A DNA stretch of 45,380 nucleotides from contig WRBB01000023.1 of assembly GCA_009779895.1 (NCBI GenBank), forward strand, positions 1 to 45,380, in the 5' to 3' direction. The first letter of the stretch is position 1. Each line of letters begins with the position of its first letter. Shown piece after piece: positions 36,704 through 45,031 of this stretch. The notes beneath the pieces are model-generated. The model was not told the origin of the DNA. It ran no database searches and saw only the letters and a list, made by a program, of their open reading frames with translations. The translations under genes and the position numbers were made by a program. This stretch comes from Lachnospiraceae bacterium (GTDB lineage: Bacteria > Bacillota > Clostridia > Lachnospirales > Lachnospiraceae).

Positions 36704-37342
36704 ATGGACGGAATTATTTTTGATGTAGATGGAACGATTTGGGATGCAACAGAAGTGGTGGCGGAATCTTGGAATGCTGCCATCAAAAAACATACGGATT
36801 TGGATATTCACGTTACAAAAGAAATTTTAGCTGATTTATTCGGCAAAACCATGGAAGAGATTTGTCAAATTTTATTTCCCCTTTTGGGAGAAGAAGAGAT
36901 GTTTCGTATTGGCAATTATTGCTTTGAATATGAAAATGAACTATTAGAAAGCAAACACGGTGTACTTTATACAGGTATGCGTGAAACCATAGAAACATTG
37001 GCAAAAGAATACCCCCTTTATATCGTCAGCAACTGCCAGTGTGGTTATATCGAAGTTATGCTAAAAACGCAAAAACTGGGACACTATTTCAAAGATCATC
37101 TATGCTATGGGGAAACCAAACAACCAAAAAGCTATACCATTCGCAAAATCATGGAACGAAACAACTTAAAGGATGTGATTTACATTGGAGATACGATGGG
37201 TGATGCAACAGCCTGCAAAGAAGTGGGCATTCCCTTTGTTTTTACCACCTACGGTTTTGGTCAGGTGGCAGATGCCAAATGGAGCATAGATGCACCCTTA
37301 GAATTACTGGATGTGATTCTAAAAATGAACCATGCAAAATAA
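36704..37342 (+). CDS. HAD-superfamily phosphatase
   Basis: This 212-residue hydrolase has the motif I nucleophile FDVDGTIWD at 6-14, motif II IVSNCQ, a Lys in the KQPKSY region and motif IV IGDTMGDATAC. It belongs to HAD subfamily IA (phosphoglycolate phosphatase-like, with an alpha-helical cap). The substrate is unknown. ATG 36704 has GAAAGG 7 nt upstream; the in-frame TTG at 36698 overlaps the spacing region. It is divergent from polA and ends at a bidirectional terminator. Confidence 0.9.
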   Translation: MDGIIFDVDGTIWDATEVVAESWNAAIKKHTDLDIHVTKEILADLFGKTMEEICQILFPLLGEEEMFRIGNYCFEYENELLESKHGVLYTGMRETIETLAKEYPLYIVSNCQCGYIEVMLKTQKLGHYFKDHLCYGETKQPKSYTIRKIMERNNLKDVIYIGDTMGDATACKEVGIPFVFTTYGFGQVADAKWSIDAPLELLDVILKMNHAK

Positions 37343-37345
37343 TAT

Positions 37346-37390
37346 AAAGAAAATCGGATTGCCACAACCAAGCGGCAATCCGTTTTCTTT
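37346..37390. terminator. Bidirectional intrinsic terminator
   Basis: Arms AAAGAAAATCGGATTGCC and GGCAATCCGTTTTCTTT pair with one bulged T and a loop of about 10 nt. T-rich ends occur on both strands. It serves the HAD gene on the plus strand and the small unknown gene on the minus strand. Confidence 0.75.
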
Positions 37391-37404
37391 GTATATTATT
37401 TATT

Positions 37405-37785
37405 TTAACTATAATTAATCTGTTGCCCGTAGCCGCCATGCCTTGGTAACTTCTCTTCAAAGTCACAGGCCGCAACTACTTTCATATTCATTTCCCACAA
37501 AACACTCATAAAAGAGTGTAAAAACGCAATATAATCTTTTTCCTTATTTTTATCAATACACTCAAACTTCAATAAATATTTGTAATACAAAAAACCATCC
37601 GGGAATACTGTGTGCTTATGTTCATCATACCACTTATTTAAAAGAACATCCGCTGCGAAATAATCATTTTCAAATGTGCGAAACTCATCACATTTCACAC
37701 GAACAATTTCCTCAATGTGTGCCACAAACTCGTCTGTTTTCTTATCCGTATGAATAAACATTTTACAACTTAAATCTTTGAACAT
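37405..37785 (-). CDS. Small cytosolic protein of unknown function
   Basis: No family is recognised. The preferred start, the second of two adjacent ATG codons (37785), has AAAGG about 7 nt upstream and gives 126 residues. The frame stays open upstream to 37863 without a good ribosome binding site. The protein has no signal peptide or transmembrane helix, is rich in acidic and aromatic residues, and has a region DKNKEKDYIAFLHSFMSVLWEM likely to be helical. Size and composition resemble small immunity-type or phage-derived proteins, but there is no toxin gene beside it. It is isolated between a terminator and a hairpin-rich gap. Confidence 0.55.
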   Translation of the reverse strand: MFKDLSCKMFIHTDKKTDEFVAHIEEIVRVKCDEFRTFENDYFAADVLLNKWYDEHKHTVFPDGFLYYKYLLKFECIDKNKEKDYIAFLHSFMSVLWEMNMKVVAACDFEEKLPRHGGYGQQINYS

Positions 37786-37950
37786 CATTTTACCTTTCAA
37801 GGCACCCCTCTTCAGCATTGCATCAACCGGCGGGAGATCCCAAATGCCATTCACTGCAACCATCAAATCAATTATATTACTTTAAATATAAGAAATACAA
37901 GTCCAATTTTTGATGAAAACTCAACAAACTTTGACACTGAAAGGCTATAA

Positions 37951-38054
37951 ACCCCGTAAAATACAGGGGTATGGGAAAGGGGCTGTTACAAAATAATCCT
38001 TTGTTTTGGGTTATTTCATAACAGCCTTAGGTGAATATAATTGAGAATATTCAC
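37951..38054. repeat. Three consecutive hairpins in the intergenic gap
   Basis: Arms ACCCC/GGGGT (37951-37970), GGCTGTTA/TAACAGCC with inner AAATAA/TTATTT (37981-38026) and GTGAATAT/ATATTCAC (38031-38054) follow one another. The first is followed on the minus strand by a short T run and could end the surface-protein transcript. The middle one resembles the GGGCTGTTG hairpin at 15600-15624 and looks like a small mobile repeat. The gap 37786-38093 holds nothing else that I see. Confidence 0.45.
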
Positions 38055-38093
38055 ATACTTAGGGCTTTATTTAAAATTTCTTTGAAGCGCATT

Positions 38094-41000
38094 TTAAGGC
38101 GCATCTACCAAATACCAACTAATCCGACCTGTATAATTTCCAACCCGCAAAGCAGAATTATCGGCAGAGAAATTCAAACCTTGTCCGGGCACATTGTCCC
38201 AAGAACTGGTAATCGTAAAAGTATCAGGCAAATTCGAGTCACCGAATGAATATAGGACATTGGAAGATTGGCTGATAATGAGTCGATTGCCTCCACTGTA
38301 ATAGACCAATGCCTCGGGTAAAGTACTGTCTAAGGAGGTATGATTCATAAAAGCAAATCCTTCGGGCACATCATCAATCCGTGCTCGAACTTGCCAAGGG
38401 GCTCGGTTCGTTCTGGTATCCGCAATCACAAAAGGAACGGAATATTCCTGTACACCAATGTTCATAATACCACTACCAATGGTATGGGTACCAAAGCTGA
38501 TATTGGTGGGGGCAGAACGGATATACAATTGCCCCTGTGGTGTGCCTTCTTCCCAGATGGCATATATGGTGGCGCTTTGTGTAATGATGGTGCCGGGTTG
38601 GAAAATATTGCCATCTGCATCTTCCCAACGAACAAAATAGAAACCACTACGCACCGGGTTTGGTGGCATGGAACCGGCATAAAATCTCCGTCCTGCAATA
38701 TTTTCTACATCGGTCTCTCCGACTGTAGTGCCCCCCGGCATAGCCATCGTACCACCGGTGGCATCAAAGGTAACCGTGGTCATCCAAGTGGCATAAATCC
38801 GCAAAGGAACCGTTATCAATTGATTCGCTCCAATGGTTGTACCGGTGGCATCAGGTGCTGTATTCCAACCCAAAAAACCATGGCCGGCCCAGACCGGATT
38901 TGGTGGCATCCCACCCTCTGCATCTCCTAATAATGTACCCGGTGGTGCCAATCGTGTTCGATTTTCAGGCGCAATGCTTTCTGCCGGTGCATAACCGGGG
39001 AAAAAGTGGGTGTACTGGGTCCAGATGGCATAAACGGTTCCAATCGCTTCGGTTGCTACAGTGTTTGCATCAAACCACTCACCACTGCCATCCCGTTCTG
39101 TATTCCAACCGATAACCACCCAAGCCGGTGCCGTCAATGCTGCCCAGTTATTGGGTGTTGGCATGGCTGACATCAATTCAAAAACCATATCTGCTGTATC
39201 ACGTAGCGCAGAGTGTTGACGCACTGTAGAAAAGCTGTGATGATGAAAAAGATATCTTGTTCTAAGCGCATCCGCCCCCAAACCAAAGGTACTACGATTG
39301 GTATTAAATTCAATGGGTGTAGCCCATTGATAATAGAGTCGTATCACACCGTTTGCATCTGGTTCCAAAGTATGGATATTGGTAAAACGAGTAACACGGG
39401 TACCCGTACCATCAGGTTGCGTACATATCATAACAGCTACATTTCCGCCAAGTGCACTATATTGAAATCTACTAAAACCCGGTAGTGGTGTAAATTCATC
39501 ATATATCGCCCCATCCACATCAAACCAACGATTTGTATAAGGACTTCCATGTAGATGCGCACTGTTATTCGAAGCTACTATCGGATTGAAGAGATTAGTA
39601 AAGCTTTCAAAAGATACATCATTACCTACAGGAAAATAACGGGCAACCATATGGTCATTTGCGCTTGCAGAACCACCTCTAATTTCAACACGAGTGGCTG
39701 CCGGCCGCCAATTAGCATAATAACGTACATCCTCATAAATGGGTGTTGTCGTGCGAAGTCTAGGCGCATCCATTTCTACTGTTCCCCCAGTTGGGGTTAA
39801 AAACCAACCCAAAAAAACATAACCCTCTCTTTGGGGAAAGTGTGGAAAATCACTCGCTCCAACTGTAGCTCCAACATGAGGAAACGTAATGGTGCGATCC
39901 GCATAAGGAGCACCACTCCACCAACGACCACCATTTACATCTAAGGTAACGGTGACCGGATTTATATGCATAATCCAGCGGGCGTATACGGCTCGAGATC
40001 CGGTAATTACCGTATCTTCCGTGAATCTACTGCCACCGGTGAATGCCGTCCACCAACCGTCGAAAGTAAACCCAGACCTAGTTAGCTCAGGTAATGTAGT
40101 CATAGGCACAACAACCCCACCTACAACAAGGTGCCCATCTTGCCCAATGGTTCTGCCGGCACCCAAAGGAACATCAATATAAGATCTACCACCAGGAGCA
40201 TTATGATTGAAAGCTACTCGATAAACCCAGTGTGCATAAACCCTAGTATCTTCAGTTATAACAGTATCACGCGTCCAATATTCACCGCCACCTTGGGGAC
40301 CACCCGGTGCCGTCCACCAGCCTTGTAGGGCCATATTAGTACGAGATACACTTGGTGCTCCATCAGGCGGAAGAAGCCCAAGAACCAGATTTCGCTGTCT
40401 GGATTGGAATAGGCTACGATTATGAAACACCTGCCGCGTATCACTATGACCGGCTCCCAATGTACCCCCTTGTAAATCAAAGGTTACGGTATGCTCAACA
40501 GCAGGAATCCATTGGGCAAATACCATAACATCACTGGTAATTTCTGTGGTTGCTTCAAAACGTAACAAACGGTTGGCGTTTTCATCAACGGTATACCAGC
40601 CGTCAAACACAAAGCCGGTACGTACCGGTGGTTCATCGGGCCAGACTAAATCAACCCAAGTGAACTGTTCATTGGCATCTTCTACAGAATAACCGGTTGG
40701 AACAATCCTTGGCGCAAAATGAGCCGGATTGTTTGCATTGCCTGTTTGGCTCAATGAAACAGCAGCACACTGAAACGTGACTTGATGCCCCCACTGGGCA
40801 AATACCGTAGGAGGTGCTGACCAAGTTTCGATATTTACAATAGTTGTACCGGTGAAAAGATCAAAACCCATACCATTTTGAGCACGATGCCAGCCCAAAA
40901 AACGATAACCAACCCGTGACGGGGATTCCGGCATGGATGCTTCCCCAATGGTGCCCGCTGTTGCAGTACCGGTGGTGGTGAAACGTGTGCCGTGACCCTC

Positions 41001-41201
41001 TAGGGTGGTTCCTCCGTTTGGATTGAAGTGTACCAGGATTCCTGTTGCCGGTTGGATACCTACAAAATCATCTGCCGCAATCTGCGCCAATTGACCATGA
41101 AATCCCAAACCAATCAACATTGTTAGTAAGATAGCGACCGAAATGACAATCCGGAATCCTTTGTGATTTCTGCTCTTTCTTACGCCCCTTTTTTTGTTCA
41201 T
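38094..41201 (-). CDS. Surface protein with InlB B-type repeats and WxL domain
   Basis: A protein of about 1035 residues with a signal peptide: basic N-terminus, then a hydrophobic stretch beginning VISVAILLTMLIG. About nine Listeria-Bacteroides (Flg_new/InlB B) repeats of 70-110 residues follow, each with a hydrophobic start like VTFDLQGG, a GF.F.GW centre and an ending such as YAHW, FAQW or YAIW. The last 150 residues form a WxL-type domain with PWQVRA and the terminal WYLVDAP, which in Firmicutes binds peptidoglycan non-covalently. ATG 41201 has GGATGG 8 nt upstream. Transcription likely starts from the LytTR-type promoter at 41298-41384. Adhesion is inferred. Confidence 0.9.
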   Translation of the reverse strand: MNKKRGVRKSRNHKGFRIVISVAILLTMLIGLGFHGQLAQIAADDFVGIQPATGILVHFNPNGGTTLEGHGTRFTTTGTATAGTIGEASMPESPSRVGYRFLGWHRAQNGMGFDLFTGTTIVNIETWSAPPTVFAQWGHQVTFQCAAVSLSQTGNANNPAHFAPRIVPTGYSVEDANEQFTWVDLVWPDEPPVRTGFVFDGWYTVDENANRLLRFEATTEITSDVMVFAQWIPAVEHTVTFDLQGGTLGAGHSDTRQVFHNRSLFQSRQRNLVLGLLPPDGAPSVSRTNMALQGWWTAPGGPQGGGEYWTRDTVITEDTRVYAHWVYRVAFNHNAPGGRSYIDVPLGAGRTIGQDGHLVVGGVVVPMTTLPELTRSGFTFDGWWTAFTGGSRFTEDTVITGSRAVYARWIMHINPVTVTLDVNGGRWWSGAPYADRTITFPHVGATVGASDFPHFPQREGYVFLGWFLTPTGGTVEMDAPRLRTTTPIYEDVRYYANWRPAATRVEIRGGSASANDHMVARYFPVGNDVSFESFTNLFNPIVASNNSAHLHGSPYTNRWFDVDGAIYDEFTPLPGFSRFQYSALGGNVAVMICTQPDGTGTRVTRFTNIHTLEPDANGVIRLYYQWATPIEFNTNRSTFGLGADALRTRYLFHHHSFSTVRQHSALRDTADMVFELMSAMPTPNNWAALTAPAWVVIGWNTERDGSGEWFDANTVATEAIGTVYAIWTQYTHFFPGYAPAESIAPENRTRLAPPGTLLGDAEGGMPPNPVWAGHGFLGWNTAPDATGTTIGANQLITVPLRIYATWMTTVTFDATGGTMAMPGGTTVGETDVENIAGRRFYAGSMPPNPVRSGFYFVRWEDADGNIFQPGTIITQSATIYAIWEEGTPQGQLYIRSAPTNISFGTHTIGSGIMNIGVQEYSVPFVIADTRTNRAPWQVRARIDDVPEGFAFMNHTSLDSTLPEALVYYSGGNRLIISQSSNVLYSFGDSNLPDTFTITSSWDNVPGQGLNFSADNSALRVGNYTGRISWYLVDAP

Positions 41202-41297
41202 TTTGTTAACCATCCTTCCATTTATTATTACAAACCAAAAGCTGTTTACTTAAAATTCTTAACCATACAATTGGTTACTGATGCAATTACAGGGGAT

Positions 41298-41384
41298 ATG
41301 ATACCATTTTTATTGCCCCTGTGCGACATTCTGTAATAATTAATAGTCTCTTTGTAATAATTAGTATATTTCTTGTAATATATT
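41298..41384 (-). promoter_or_regulatory. 21-bp-period repeats plus extended -10 of the WxL gene
   Basis: On the minus strand TAATTATTACA occurs at 41363-41353 and 41342-41332, and a variant (AATATATTACA, 41384-41374) lies a further 21 bp upstream, so three copies share a 21-bp period. An extended -10 (TGG then TATCAT, 41306-41298) starts exactly 28 nt after the proximal copy. No good -35 is present, which suggests activator dependence. The block 41319-41363 matches the one upstream of 42750 at 37 of 45 positions. LytTR-type binding is inferred from the spacing. Confidence 0.7.
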
Positions 41385-41406
41385 AATTATTTCTTAAAGA
41401 ACGGAC

Positions 41407-41451
41407 AAAAAAACAGCTATGGAATAAGATATTTCCTTACTCACATAGCTG
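41407..41451 (-). terminator. Intrinsic terminator after queA
   Basis: CAGCTATG/CATAGCTG arms with an inner GTAAG/CTTAT pairing form a long stem on the minus strand (41451-41414), followed by seven T (41413-41407). It insulates the WxL promoter from queA transcription. Confidence 0.8.
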
Positions 41452-41466
41452 ATTTAATCTCAAATC

Positions 41467-42495
41467 TCACAAAATAATCATCGCATCACCAAAACTAAAA
41501 AAGCGATATCGTTCCTTTACGGCCTCCTGATAGGCATTTAAAATCATATCCTTACTTGTAAATGCCGCCACCAACATAATCAATGTGGATTCAGGCAAAT
41601 GGAAATTTGTCAACAGCCCATCCATCACCTTAAAATCAAAGCCCGGATAAATAAAAATCTCTGTGGAACCGGTACAAGCTACCACCTTTCCATGGTCCGC
41701 CGCCACCGCCTCTAAAGTCCGACAACTCGTCGTGCCTACACAAATCACCCGCTTTCCACTTTCTTTGGCTTTATGAATCTTGGCGGCCGCCGCATCATCT
41801 ACTGCATACACTTCTGCGTGCATGTGATGATTGGTCACATCATCTACTTTCACCGGTCGAAAGGTACCCAAGCCCACATGCAAAGTAATGGTGGCTATCT
41901 CTACCCCTCTATTTTGAATCTCTTTTAGAATTTCATCTGTAAAATGCAACCCGGCAGTAGGTGCTGCCGCCGAACCCTCATTGGTCGCATAAACCGTATT
42001 GTATCTATCCTTATCCTTTAACTGATGGGTAATATAAGGGGGCAAGGGCATCTCACCTAACTCATTTAAAACTTCCTCAAAAATGCCTTCAAATTCGAAG
42101 CGAATGAGACGATTTCCCTCTTCTATCACATCCGTAATCTCACCGATTAAAAGACCATCCCCAAAATAGATCCGATCTCCGATCTTCGCTTTTTTGCCCG
42201 GCTTTACCAAAATTTCCCAAGTACAATCTTTTTTGCGATTTAATAATAATATTTCAACCTTAGAACCGTCTTTTTCTGATGCTCCAATCAAACGCGCCGG
42301 AATTACCTTGGTATCATTAATTACCAAACAATCACCCGGGTTTAAGTAATCCAAAATATCACAAAATGTTCCATGGGTAATCTCTCCTGTTTTTCGATTC
42401 AATTTTAATAAGCGTGAATCCGAACGCTTTTCCAAAGGATCTTGCGCAATCAATTCCTCCGGTAGGTCGTAATAAAAATCTGATGTTTTCAACAT
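41467..42495 (-). CDS. queA: tRNA preQ1(34) S-adenosylmethionine ribosyltransferase-isomerase
   Basis: This 342-residue protein shows QueA signatures throughout: [22 protein letters not shown] at the start, [19 protein letters not shown], the [10 protein letters not shown] block near residue 180 and [16 protein letters not shown] near the end. QueA transfers the ribosyl part of S-adenosylmethionine to preQ1 in tRNA to form epoxyqueuosine. AGAGG just upstream supports ATG 42495. It is a monocistronic housekeeping gene wedged between the two surface-protein genes, and no other queuosine gene is present. Confidence 0.95.
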   Translation of the reverse strand: MLKTSDFYYDLPEELIAQDPLEKRSDSRLLKLNRKTGEITHGTFCDILDYLNPGDCLVINDTKVIPARLIGASEKDGSKVEILLLNRKKDCTWEILVKPGKKAKIGDRIYFGDGLLIGEITDVIEEGNRLIRFEFEGIFEEVLNELGEMPLPPYITHQLKDKDRYNTVYATNEGSAAAPTAGLHFTDEILKEIQNRGVEIATITLHVGLGTFRPVKVDDVTNHHMHAEVYAVDDAAAAKIHKAKESGKRVICVGTTSCRTLEAVAADHGKVVACTGSTEIFIYPGFDFKVMDGLLTNFHLPESTLIMLVAAFTSKDMILNAYQEAVKERYRFFSFGDAMIIL

Positions 42496-42622
42496 ATGCC
42501 TCTTTCTTCCTTAAAACAAAGGGAGTTTGTTATTTTTCTTCCTCTCCTACGATATCACATCACAACAAAAGAATACAATAGATTTTATAAACTTTTTATG
42601 GCTTTTTTATCATCTGTTGCAT

Positions 42623-42688
42623 CAATTATTACATAAACACTAGTAATTATTACAGATTGCCGCATAGAAAAGAAAAATATGCTATTCT
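42623..42688 (+). promoter_or_regulatory. 21-bp-period repeats plus extended -10 of the MPQTG gene
   Basis: CAATTATTACA (42623-42633) and TAATTATTACA (42644-42654) start 21 bp apart. They are followed by the conserved segment 42655-42667, then an extended -10 (TGC then TATTCT, 42680-42688) exactly 28 nt after the proximal repeat. Repeat sequence, period and -10 distance match the promoter at 41298-41384. No good -35 is present, so an activator is probably required. Confidence 0.7.
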
Positions 42689-42749
42689 ATTTCCATCTTT
42701 GGCACTTGTTTAAGATATTATTTAGGAGCAAAAAAAAGGAGAACAGTAA

Positions 42750-44480
42750 ATGTTAAGAAAAAGTAAGCGGATTTTTAGTGCACGTACATGGGGCGTAATA
42801 TTAGTAGCCCTGCTAGTTACCCTTAGTATGATACCCCAAATGGTATTGGCAGAATCAGAGTATGCGTTTGCTACGGCAGAATATCCGGATGAACAGGTTG
42901 CGTATACGGATGATACCTACGAAACAGAAACTATCTATACAGACGATGTATCTGAAACAGTGGTGGAATCTATTGATTACGACAATGCAAGCGATTTTGC
43001 CAATGGAACTTATGAAACAAGCGATGGAGTAGATACATCCGATGTAGATATAGATGTTGCAATAGATATAGAAGATATGGATGCAACTTATGCCGAAATA
43101 GCACCCGCTGAAATCGGTCCGGATGGAGGAAGCATTTCAGGAGGAAATGTAACTGCGACGATTGCATCCAATGTAACTGGGAATATTACGGTTTCAAATG
43201 GTGCAACCCTTATCTTAGATGGTAATTTTACAGTTACAGGTACCATTACATTGGCCACAGGCGGACGATTTTATATGAGTGCCGGCAGAGTCACAGGTGC
43301 CGGTCGGGGGATAAATGCAAGTGGTGTAAATACGGCCGTAACGATGACCGGGGGTGCCATTGAACATAATACAGGCGGTGGCTTGCGTATCACATCAGAT
43401 GCTACTTTTAATATGAGTAATGGAACCATTCAAAATAATAATTCCGTTGTGGGCGGTGGTGTTGATATGGGAATGCGTGCTACCTTTCACATGAGCGGCG
43501 GAACCATTCAAAACAATTCTTCCACAGCCGGGGCCGGCGCAATTAGTACCGGTGCAGATTCCACTGTACTGATAACCGGTGGAATCATTCAAAACAATAC
43601 AGCTTCCGGACATGGTGGTGCCATTTTTTTAGGCGGTACCAATGCCCGTGTTGAAATGCGGGGCGGAAGTATTCGTGGAAATACGGCCTTTAGTGTAGGA
43701 GGCGGCATCTTTATCTCATCTGTGGATGGAACCACTTCTTTTGTGATGACCGGCGGAGAAATCGTAAACAATACCGCAAATAATGGCGGCGGCATCGGTT
43801 GGATAGATGCACCTATTTTAGAAAATGTTACAGTGAGTGCAAGTACAAACGTTGTAAATAATGTAGCAAGGTCCGGACAGATTGTCAGTGATGATCTCAA
43901 TCGAGCGCACAATATAGAAGCAAGTGGAAGAATCAATCCGGCTCCTTGGGCCGGAGTTGCAGGAAATCATGCGTTCAATAATGATGATATCCGTGTCGTT
44001 CATGGCGAAGTACCGGAAGTTCCAATCAGACCACCGGCAAACGAACCACCGACAGAACCTCCAACAGAGCCTCCGACAGAAACGCCAACGGAACCTCCGA
44101 CAGAAACACCAACGGAACCTCCGACAGAAACGCCAACGGAACCTCCGACGGAGCCTCCGACGGAAACGCCAACAGAGCCTCCGACGGAAACGCCAACGGA
44201 ACCTCCAACAGGACCTCCGGCGGAACCACCAACGGGCGAAACACCCGAAACGCCCACAGATGAACCGCCAGTGGGTGATTCTTCCACAGATGGACCAGCA
44301 GATGAAAATCAAGGCAACAGCAACCAAGCAGGCAACAATCGAGATACAAATCAAAGAAGAATGCCACAAACAGGTGATATACTATCCGTTTTATTCATAC
44401 TAATTATGGTCGCTTTATCCGTAATTATAATATCAACGGTATATTATATTGGTTCTAAAAAAGCACGGCGGGGAAGATAA
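42750..44480 (+). CDS. Sortase-anchored beta-helix surface protein (MPQTG signal)
   Basis: This 576-residue protein has a signal peptide (about 1-34, cleavage after MVLA), an acidic Asp/Thr/Tyr-rich region to about 120, and a parallel beta-helix-like domain (about 128-420) with repeated GGxIxxNT rungs such as MSGGTIQNNSS and MTGGEIVNNTA. A Pro/Thr/Glu stalk of TEPPTETP repeats follows (about 430-495), and the sorting signal ends the protein: MPQTG at 538-542, a hydrophobic helix and KKARRGR. The motif departs from LPxTG only at the first residue. AAAGGAG 8 nt upstream supports the start. No sortase is encoded in the window. Confidence 0.9.
   Translation: MLRKSKRIFSARTWGVILVALLVTLSMIPQMVLAESEYAFATAEYPDEQVAYTDDTYETETIYTDDVSETVVESIDYDNASDFANGTYETSDGVDTSDVDIDVAIDIEDMDATYAEIAPAEIGPDGGSISGGNVTATIASNVTGNITVSNGATLILDGNFTVTGTITLATGGRFYMSAGRVTGAGRGINASGVNTAVTMTGGAIEHNTGGGLRITSDATFNMSNGTIQNNNSVVGGGVDMGMRATFHMSGGTIQNNSSTAGAGAISTGADSTVLITGGIIQNNTASGHGGAIFLGGTNARVEMRGGSIRGNTAFSVGGGIFISSVDGTTSFVMTGGEIVNNTANNGGGIGWIDAPILENVTVSASTNVVNNVARSGQIVSDDLNRAHNIEASGRINPAPWAGVAGNHAFNNDDIRVVHGEVPEVPIRPPANEPPTEPPTEPPTETPTEPPTETPTEPPTETPTEPPTEPPTETPTEPPTETPTEPPTGPPAEPPTGETPETPTDEPPVGDSSTDGPADENQGNSNQAGNNRDTNQRRMPQTGDILSVLFILIMVALSVIIISTVYYIGSKKARRGR
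44046..44214 (+). repeat. Pro/Thr/Glu stalk-coding tandem repeats
   Basis: Units coding PPTE and PPTETPTE (12 and 24 nt) are repeated with only synonymous or near-synonymous changes. The region forms the wall-spanning stalk of the MPQTG protein and can be expected to change length by recombination. Confidence 0.8.
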
Positions 44481-44489
44481 TTTATGATA

Positions 44490-44539
44490 GACAAGGCAGG
44501 TTGGGAGCTTCGGCTCCGACACCTGCTTTGTCTTTTTTT
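44490..44539 (+). terminator. Intrinsic terminator of the MPQTG gene
   Basis: A long stem with GACAAGGCAGG and the opposite CCTGCTTTGTC, an inner GGAG/CTCC stem with a CTTCGG-type loop, and a run of seven T. It begins 10 nt after the stop codon. Confidence 0.88.
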
Positions 44540-44543
44540 GGTT

Positions 44544-44990
44544 TTAGATCATATCAAGATCACTTTGTAATGTTTCCATCTGAATCACACCCTTTTGATA
44601 TCTTTCAGCAGTATCCACATATAGGCTCTTTAGCTCATTCACAATTGGAATCACTTCATTTTCAACAATCATATCCGAATGTCTTATTTTTTCTTCTAGG
44701 CCAGACTCCATACGATTCATTTTTTCTTCCAAGTCGGACTTCATACTATTCATTTCATTTCTAAGACTTGCTTCTACATTGTCTATTTTATTGTTTAGGC
44801 TTGCTTCTACATTGTCTATTTTATTGTTTAGGCTTACTTCTACGTTGTCTATTCTAGCACCCAGACTTACTTCTACATTGTCTATTTTTCTCTCTAATTT
44901 ATTCATATCAAGTCTAATCTCTTCTCGTAAAACATCATTTCTCTGATCCATAATACCTGATATCGCCAGCAATAATTCTTTATCTGTCAT
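44544..44990 (-). CDS. Hendecad-repeat coiled-coil protein
   Basis: A 148-residue protein without signal peptide or membrane helix. The central part carries about four copies of the 11-residue unit IDNVEASLNNK with slight variation, then RNEMNSMKSDLEEKMNRMESGLEEK. This hendecad pattern predicts a long, slightly right-handed or straight coiled coil. It ends in a helical region with VENEVIPIVNELKSLY. It is encoded 41 nt downstream of an Rpn-type transposase/nuclease gene on the same strand and may be its partner. No function is known to me. Confidence 0.75.
   Translation of the reverse strand: MTDKELLLAISGIMDQRNDVLREEIRLDMNKLERKIDNVEVSLGARIDNVEVSLNNKIDNVEASLNNKIDNVEASLRNEMNSMKSDLEEKMNRMESGLEEKIRHSDMIVENEVIPIVNELKSLYVDTAERYQKGVIQMETLQSDLDMI
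44765..44893. repeat. 33-bp coding repeats
   Basis: Four near-identical 33-bp units, each including ACATTGTCTAT or ACGTTGTCTAT on the plus strand, encode the hendecad repeats of the coiled-coil protein. Because they are almost identical at DNA level, copy number is probably variable. Confidence 0.8.
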
Positions 44991-45031
44991 CTATATTTAC
45001 CTTTCTTTTTTTCTACTATGGTGTATGAGCT

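Noticed and set aside
37786-37863. Longer start for the small unknown gene
   Set aside because: The region lacks a ribosome binding site, while the site before 37785 is good. It may still be coding.
43818-44369. Minus-strand open frames rich in Arg/Trp or Gly/Val/Ser opposite the Pro/Thr/Glu stalk
   Set aside because: They arise from the repeated codons of the sense strand. The sense protein has a signal peptide, sorting signal and ribosome binding site.
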